A stretch of 64,000 nucleotides of DNA, from positions 124,001 to 188,000 of the forward strand of contig NZ_JAKCFB010000018.1 of NCBI RefSeq assembly GCF_024198235.1. The letters run 5' to 3'. The notes under the pieces were generated by a model. That model searched no databases and had not been told where the DNA came from. It saw nothing but the letters and a program-made list of their open reading frames with translations. Positions 59,914 to 64,000 of this stretch are shown piece by piece. The stretch's first letter is position 1, and the number at the start of each line of letters is the position of its first letter. The translations under genes were made by a program, and so were the position numbers. The DNA comes from Myxococcus dinghuensis. GTDB lineage: Bacteria > Myxococcota > Myxococcia > Myxococcales > Myxococcaceae.

Positions 59914-61101
59914 ATGATCCGCTACATCGACGAGCTGCAGCTCACCGGCAAGCGCACCTTCATCCGCGTGGACTTCAACGTCCCGCTGGAGGGCCGCCGC
60001 GTGACGGACGACACCCGCATCCGCGAGGCGCTGCCCACCATCCGGCGCGCGCTGGAGCTGGGCGGGAAGGTCATCCTGGCCTCCCACCTGGGCCGGCCCA
60101 AGGGCCAGGACCCGAAGCTGTCGCTCGAGCCGGTCGCCCAGCGGCTGGCCGAGCTGCTCGGCCCCAAGCACGAGGTCATCCTCGCGGACGACTGTGTCGG
60201 GGACGGCGTGAAGAAGCAGGTGAAGGAGCTGAAGGAGGGGCAGGTCGTCGTCCTGGAGAACCTGCGCTTCCACAAGGAGGAGGAGGCCAACGACGAGTCC
60301 TTCGCCCGCGAGCTGGCGGCGCTGGCGGACGTCTACGTCAATGACGCCTTCGGCACCGCCCACCGCGCGCACGCCTCCACCGCGGGCATGGTGCCCTTCG
60401 TGAAGGAGAAGGCGGCGGGGCTCCTGATGAAGAAGGAGATCGAGTACCTGGGCCGCGTGCTCAAGAACCCGGAGAAGCCCTTCGTGGCCATCCTCGGGGG
60501 CTCGAAGGTCAGCGACAAGATCAAGGTCATCGAGAACCTGCTGCCCAAGGTGGACGCGCTGCTCATCGGCGGCGCCATGGCGTACACCTTCCTCAAGGCG
60601 CAGGGCGTCGAGGTGGGCAAGAGCCGGGTGGAGGAGGACAAGCTGTCGCTCGCCACGCGCATCCTCGAGGCGGCGCACCGGCTGAAGACGCCCATCGTCC
60701 TGCCGGTGGACCACATCGTCGGCACCGAGCCGACGGACAAGAGCCCCGCGCAGGAGACGGCGGACAACGTCGTCCCCAAGGACATGATGGGCCTGGACAT
60801 CGGTCCCAAGACGCGGTCCATCTTCACGCAGCACATCCGCGACGCGCGCACGGTGGTGTGGAACGGGCCCATGGGCCTGTTCGAGGTCGCGAAGTTCGCC
60901 GAGGGCACGCGCTCGGTGGGCACGGCGATGGCGAACAACACGCAGGCCACCACCGTCATCGGCGGTGGCGACAGCGCGGCGGCGGTGGAGCAGATGGGGC
61001 TGGCAGACAAGCTCAGCCACGTGTCCACCGGCGGCGGGGCGTCGCTGGAGTTCCTGGAAGGCCGCGAGCTGCCGGGCATCAAGGCGCTGGAAACGCGGTA
61101 G
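59914..61101 (+). CDS. pgk: Phosphoglycerate kinase
   Basis: 395 residues. RVDFNVPLEG near 18-27, SHLGRPKG, LRFHKEEEAND, VNDAFGTAHRAHAST and the nucleotide-binding GGGDSAAAVEQMG near 355. It transfers phosphate from 1,3-bisphosphoglycerate to ADP. Spaced 29 bp from gap and 42 bp from tpiA, all one operon. Confidence 0.97.
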   Translation: MIRYIDELQLTGKRTFIRVDFNVPLEGRRVTDDTRIREALPTIRRALELGGKVILASHLGRPKGQDPKLSLEPVAQRLAELLGPKHEVILADDCVGDGVKKQVKELKEGQVVVLENLRFHKEEEANDESFARELAALADVYVNDAFGTAHRAHASTAGMVPFVKEKAAGLLMKKEIEYLGRVLKNPEKPFVAILGGSKVSDKIKVIENLLPKVDALLIGGAMAYTFLKAQGVEVGKSRVEEDKLSLATRILEAAHRLKTPIVLPVDHIVGTEPTDKSPAQETADNVVPKDMMGLDIGPKTRSIFTQHIRDARTVVWNGPMGLFEVAKFAEGTRSVGTAMANNTQATTVIGGGDSAAAVEQMGLADKLSHVSTGGGASLEFLEGRELPGIKALETR

Positions 61102-61143
61102 GCTCCGCGCCCGTCACGACACCAACTCTCCACTGGGGGATGC

Positions 61144-61920
61144 ATGACCACCGCGGCTCGTCGTCGGAAGATCGTCGCCGGCAACTGGAAGATGAACAAG
61201 ACGGTGCCGGAGGCGCTGGCACTGGTGCGGGAGCTGCGGGGGGCGGTGGCCTCCGTGGGGGACCTGGTGGAGGTGGTGGTGGCGCCGACGTTCGTGGCGC
61301 TGCAGCCGCTGCACGTCGCGCTGGAGGGGGCGCCCCTCCAGCTGGCGGCGCAGAACTGCCACTGGGAGTCGTCCGGGGCGTTCACCGGTGAGGTGTCCGC
61401 GCCCATGCTGGCGGAGCTGGGGTGTGCCTACGTCATCGTGGGCCACTCCGAGCGCCGGCAGCTGTTCGGCGAGACGGACGAGATGGTGAACAAGAAGGCC
61501 AAGGCGGTGCTGGCCGCCAAGATGACGCCCATCCTCTGCGTGGGCGAGACGCTGGCGGAGCGCGAGGCGAACCAGACGCTGGCGGTGGTGGAGCGCCAGG
61601 TTCGCGGGGCGCTGGCCGGGTTCGAGGCCCGGGATGTAGGTGGTTTCGTGCTGGCCTATGAGCCGGTGTGGGCCATCGGGACGGGGCGCAACGCCACGTC
61701 GGCGCAGGCGCAGGAGGTCCATGCGGCGATCCGCGGGCTGATCGGCCGGCTGTACGACGGGGAGACGGCCGGGCGGGTGCGCATCCAGTACGGCGGGAGT
61801 GTGAAGCCGGACAACGCGGCCGAGCTGCTCGGGCAGCCGGACGTGGACGGGGCCCTCGTCGGTGGGGCGAGCCTCAAGGCGGGCGATTTCGCGGCCATCG
61901 TCCAGGCGGCCACCCGGTAG
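61144..61920 (+). CDS. tpiA: Triosephosphate isomerase
   Basis: 258 residues. Catalytic Lys in GNWKMNK, His in IVGHSERRQLFGE and Glu in AYEPVWAIGTG; phosphate loop in GGSVKPDNA and VGGASL. It interconverts dihydroxyacetone phosphate and glyceraldehyde-3-phosphate. Third gene of the glycolytic operon. Confidence 0.97.
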   Translation: MTTAARRRKIVAGNWKMNKTVPEALALVRELRGAVASVGDLVEVVVAPTFVALQPLHVALEGAPLQLAAQNCHWESSGAFTGEVSAPMLAELGCAYVIVGHSERRQLFGETDEMVNKKAKAVLAAKMTPILCVGETLAEREANQTLAVVERQVRGALAGFEARDVGGFVLAYEPVWAIGTGRNATSAQAQEVHAAIRGLIGRLYDGETAGRVRIQYGGSVKPDNAAELLGQPDVDGALVGGASLKAGDFAAIVQAATR

Positions 61921-62011
61921 TCCCGGGAGTCCCACCATTTTGCTGCTACCCAGGCACCAAAAGGTGCAATAAGGTGCGCCTCCTTTTCACGGAACGTTTG
62001 GAAGAGTCCTC

Positions 62012-62437
62012 ATGCTGATCTTCGTCACGACCATCCACGTACTCGTCTGCGTGTTCATGATCTTCGTCATCCTGCTGCAGCCGGGTAAGGACGCGGGCAT
62101 GGGCTCCGCGCTCGGCGGTGGCGCGGCCACCAGTGCCTTCGGCGGCCGTGGGGCGGTGACGTTCCTCAGCAAGCTGACGGGTGTCTGCGCCGGCTTGTTC
62201 TTCTTCACGTCGCTGGGCCTGTCGTTCGTGGGCCTGCGCTCCTCGGTGGCGGCGGGTGGTTCGGTGGCGACGCCTCCGGCGGCCCAGGCTCCGGCGACCC
62301 CGGGCGCCGCGGCGCCGGCCGAGCAGTCCACCCCGGCCGCGGGGCAGCAGGCGGCCCCGGGCCAGGTGGAGCAGCCGCGCGGCGAGGCTCCGGCCGCGCC
62401 GGCGGAGGGCCAGTCCGCCCCCGCGCAGCAGCAGTAG
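62012..62437 (+). CDS. secG: Preprotein translocase subunit SecG
   Basis: 141 residues. Two membrane helices (about 3-22 and 51-72) with the conserved ILLQPGKDAGMGSALGGGAATSAFGGRGAVTFLSKLT between them. The Ala/Pro/Gln-rich C-terminal tail (about 85-141) is longer than usual and probably disordered. The tpiA-secG order is common in bacteria. A 91-bp gap with a small GCACC/GGTGC hairpin separates it from tpiA. Confidence 0.92.
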   Translation: MLIFVTTIHVLVCVFMIFVILLQPGKDAGMGSALGGGAATSAFGGRGAVTFLSKLTGVCAGLFFFTSLGLSFVGLRSSVAAGGSVATPPAAQAPATPGAAAPAEQSTPAAGQQAAPGQVEQPRGEAPAAPAEGQSAPAQQQ

Positions 62438-62525
62438 TCGGACGCAGGAACGAATCCCATCACGCAGCGGTTCAGATTGTCGTTGCGTGATTGGGTGCGG
62501 TGGTGTAGATGGACCGCGCAGAAAC

Positions 62526-62607
62526 GCCCAGGTGGTGGAACTGGTAGACACACCATCTTGAGGGGGTGGCGCCGAAAGGTGTGCGGGTTCGAATCCCGCC
62601 CTGGGCA
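62526..62607 (+). tRNA. tRNA-Leu (anticodon GAG)
   Basis: Acceptor arms GCCCAGG (62526-62532) and CCTGGGC (62600-62606), discriminator A. The anticodon stem is CCATC/GGTGG with loop TTGAGGG, anticodon GAG at 62560-62562. There is a variable arm (CGCCGAAAGGTG) as in leucine tRNAs, and T-arm GCGGGTTCGAATCCCGC. The 3' CCA is not encoded (ACTC follows). Class II structure complete. Confidence 0.95.
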
Positions 62608-62618
62608 CTCCGATAAGA

Positions 62619-62650
62619 GCCTCCGAGTCGAAAGACTCGGGGGCTTTTTT
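62619..62650 (+). terminator. Intrinsic terminator of tRNA-Leu
   Basis: GCCTCCGAGTC (62619-62629), loop GAAA, GACTCGGGGGC (62634-62644), one G-U pair, then six T. An excellent rho-independent terminator. Confidence 0.92.
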
Positions 62651-62654
62651 CGTT

Positions 62655-63207
62655 TCAGGCGACCGCCGGCATGTCGGGGCGTACGCAGGTCCCAAGCGGC
62701 AGCATGGGGGGCAAGCGCTTCACGGCGTCCTGCTTCACCTGGGGACTGATGTCGAGGGTGGCGTGGCCCATCAGCTCCTGGATGACCTTCAAGGGCACGC
62801 CCTTCATGGAGAGGTGGCTGCCGTAGGTGTGTCGCAGGCCATGCCGACCGACGGTGCCCGTCTCGCGGGTGATTCCCGCCCGCTTCAGGGGGGATGGGAA
62901 GGTGGTCCCTCATCCCTGGGGTGCGGTGCTCCCCGTTCTAGTGCGTCCACGACGGGGTGCGGGAGGTCCACCGTCCGGGGGCTGCCGCCCTTGGGCGGGC
63001 CTTCGACGCCGCGCCAGATGGTCCGTTTGAAGTGGAGCTTGGCGCGCACGAGGTCGATGGCCGGCCACTGAAGCCTGGGGAGTTCCCCTTGCCGTAGCTC
63101 TCCGTCTTGGGCGACGTCGTCAACAGGGCCACGTCCTGGGGCTCGGCGGCCTCGATGAGCTGGTCCACCTCGTCGAAGGTGAGGAGGCCGTAGTAGGGCT
63201 TCTTCAT
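62655..63207 (-). pseudogene. Decayed tyrosine recombinase (integrase)
   Basis: Reading the minus strand in shifting frames gives the catalytic domain of a phage-type integrase: GLLTFDEVDQLIEAAEP, then LRQGELPRLQWPAIDLVRAKLHF holding the first Arg, VEGPPKGGSPRTVDLP, then, in a later frame, RHGLRHTYGSHLSMKGVPL and VIQELMGHATLD. Directly after HATLD the sequence jumps to ISPQVKQDAV; the usual TMRYAHL block with the catalytic Tyr is missing. The N-terminal half is absent too, and at least two frameshifts occur. It ends 48 bp from tRNA-Leu, the usual place of an island integrase. Confidence 0.8.
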
Positions 63208-63400
63208 GAAGTCCGAGCGAGAGCCACCCAGTTGGCGGCACATGAAGGCCACCGACATGGAAGCCTTCTCCGCGTGGATGAAGCGAACCTTCGCTTCATC
63301 GCCTTCGCGAAGAAGTCCATCGCCTGGCAGGCGCTCGAGGCGGACGTTCTCGGTAAGTCTTCGCCGTGCCCCGTCGTGACGGGCTCCCGGGGCTCGTGCA
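63208..63400 (-). pseudogene. IS3-family transposase remnant
   Basis: On the minus strand VRFIHAEKASMSVAFMCRQLGGSRSDF closely resembles the start of IS3-family OrfB (RFxFIxAEKAxxPVxxxCRxLGVSRSGF). In the neighbouring frame MDFFAKAMKRRF resembles the OrfA/OrfB junction (AAAFFAKE). Only about 65 codons remain and they are frameshifted. The fragment abuts the integrase remnant at about 63207. Confidence 0.6.
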
Positions 63401-63637
63401 AAGGTGCGCGTGTATCTAGATGCGGAATGCCATCGGTCGTTCAAATGAGCGCCACGGCCAAACCTTGCCAAGACCTACGAGGGAAAGCGCTACGTCGTCA
63501 CGACGTTCATGCTGAAGTAGCGAACCGTCGCCGAGGCCGATGTCCTTGAGAGGGCCTCGAGGCTTGGGTCCATGACCCGGGCTGGAATTGACCGCGACAT
63601 GTGGTGGTGACTGAAGCGGCTGGGAGGACATCACCCG
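63401..63637. other. Non-coding remnant region
   Basis: No intact gene. A short plus-strand stretch near 63473-63519 would read TYEGKRYVVTTFMLK then stop and may be the tail of a lost gene. No copy of the tRNA-Leu 3' end was found here. Confidence 0.4.
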
Positions 63638-64000
63638 ATGGCCACTGTGTTTTTGACGGGAGCGACCGGCTTCGTCGGAGGTGCGATTCTTGCCCGACTC
63701 CTGTCCGATGCGCGTGTCGAACAGGTTGTCCTGCTGGTTCGTTCTCGTGATTCGGACCATGCCGATGAACGGGTCATAGAAGCGTTGGGCCGCTTCGATG
63801 TGCGGAGCCCAGGGGCCGGTCGGGTGGTTGTGGTTCGCGGGTCCCTGAACGAGCTTGTTCTTCCTCGGGAAATACTCGGAAGGTTGACCCACGTCGTCCA
63901 TGCGGCGGCCCACACTTCGTTCCGGTCGGTCCGTACAGCACGCGAGACGAACGTCGAGGGGACGAGGTCCCTCGCACGCGCCCTCGTGGGAGCGGCGAAA
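63638..64000 (+). CDS. Thioester-reductase/NAD-dependent epimerase-like protein, 5' part
   Basis: 121 codons are visible and the frame runs off the right edge. ATG 63638 has GGAGGA 9 bp upstream. The Rossmann motif TGATGFVGGAILARLL at 7-22 is that of extended short-chain dehydrogenases, particularly thioester-reductase or fatty-acyl reductase domains (LLVRSR at the second strand; LTHVVHAAAHTSFRS and TNVEGTRSL further on). Third codon positions are less GC-rich than in the core genes of the window, and it lies beyond the integrase remnant, so it may be island cargo. The full product and its substrate cannot be judged. Confidence 0.75.
   Translation, partial: MATVFLTGATGFVGGAILARLLSDARVEQVVLLVRSRDSDHADERVIEALGRFDVRSPGAGRVVVVRGSLNELVLPREILGRLTHVVHAAAHTSFRSVRTARETNVEGTRSLARALVGAAK

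Noticed and set aside
61954..61977. GCACC/GGTGC hairpin with a second GGTGC before secG
   Set aside because: Only 5 bp and no T-run; could be an attenuator but too weak to call.

Overview
The window is GC-rich DNA (third codon positions almost always G or C) from a deltaproteobacterial predator of the Myxococcus/Corallococcus/Archangium kind (Myxococcaceae). Supporting this are two exported proteins with MYXO-CTERM-type tails (Cys, one membrane helix, Arg cluster), a TonB-like protein with a Pro-rich spacer, FAD, TPR and HEAT proteins typical of the group, DUF4388/MshEN signalling domains and a candidate sigma-54 promoter. No rRNA, CRISPR array or intact insertion sequence was seen. There is one tRNA gene, tRNA-Leu(GAG).

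Layout. 0-17 kb: protease-like fragment, PolX polymerase, Rieske protein, MoaB-like protein with a His-rich head, secreted M28 aminopeptidase, TIGR02757 protein, hybrid histidine kinase with an overlapping alpha/beta hydrolase, phytoene-desaturase-like oxidase, TPR lipoprotein, TonB-like protein, a two-component pair and a short fold-type II PLP enzyme. 17-27 kb: a large M36 metalloprotease with PKD-like repeats, a small Cys-rich lipoprotein, a decaying patch of lower GC (Imm53-like immunity protein, TPR protein, frameshifted lipoprotein), a Spy-like periplasmic protein, and a signal-less lytic transglycosylase/LysM/C39-peptidase protein. 27-34 kb: a tightly packed minus-strand operon (SGNH hydrolase, two hexapeptide acyltransferases, acyl carrier protein, AsnB-like amidotransferase, AMP-forming ligase, NadE-like amidase) that looks like an uncharacterised biosynthetic module. 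34-47 kb: ADOP-type permease, unknown protein, cNMP-regulated MscS channel, holB-holA, methyltransferase-like protein, orphan AraC cupin, NRDE protein, metG, HEAT protein, tatD. 47-52.4 kb: three consecutive minus-strand genes whose products keep their family folds but lack expected catalytic residues. 52.5-62.5 kb: small membrane protein, FAD dehydrogenase, a small gene behind a palindrome and possible sigma-54 promoter, DgkA-like kinase, MYXO-CTERM amidase, and the glycolytic cluster gap-pgk-tpiA-secG. 62.5-64 kb: tRNA-Leu with a terminator, a decayed tyrosine recombinase and IS3-type remnants pointing at it, then the start of a reductase of atypical codon use: the edge of a probable island.

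How parts fit. Exported hydrolases (M28, M36, amidase, and perhaps the transglycosylase/C39 protein) fit a predatory, lytic lifestyle. Housekeeping genes (holB-holA, metG, gap-pgk-tpiA-secG) are intact and conventionally arranged. The most original material is the 27-34 kb operon, with its ligase and NadE genes joined in frame without a stop codon; the run of apparently inactive enzymes at 47-52 kb; the decayed immunity patch; and the tRNA-Leu junction. All assignments come from reading translated sequence and motifs; no database search was possible.
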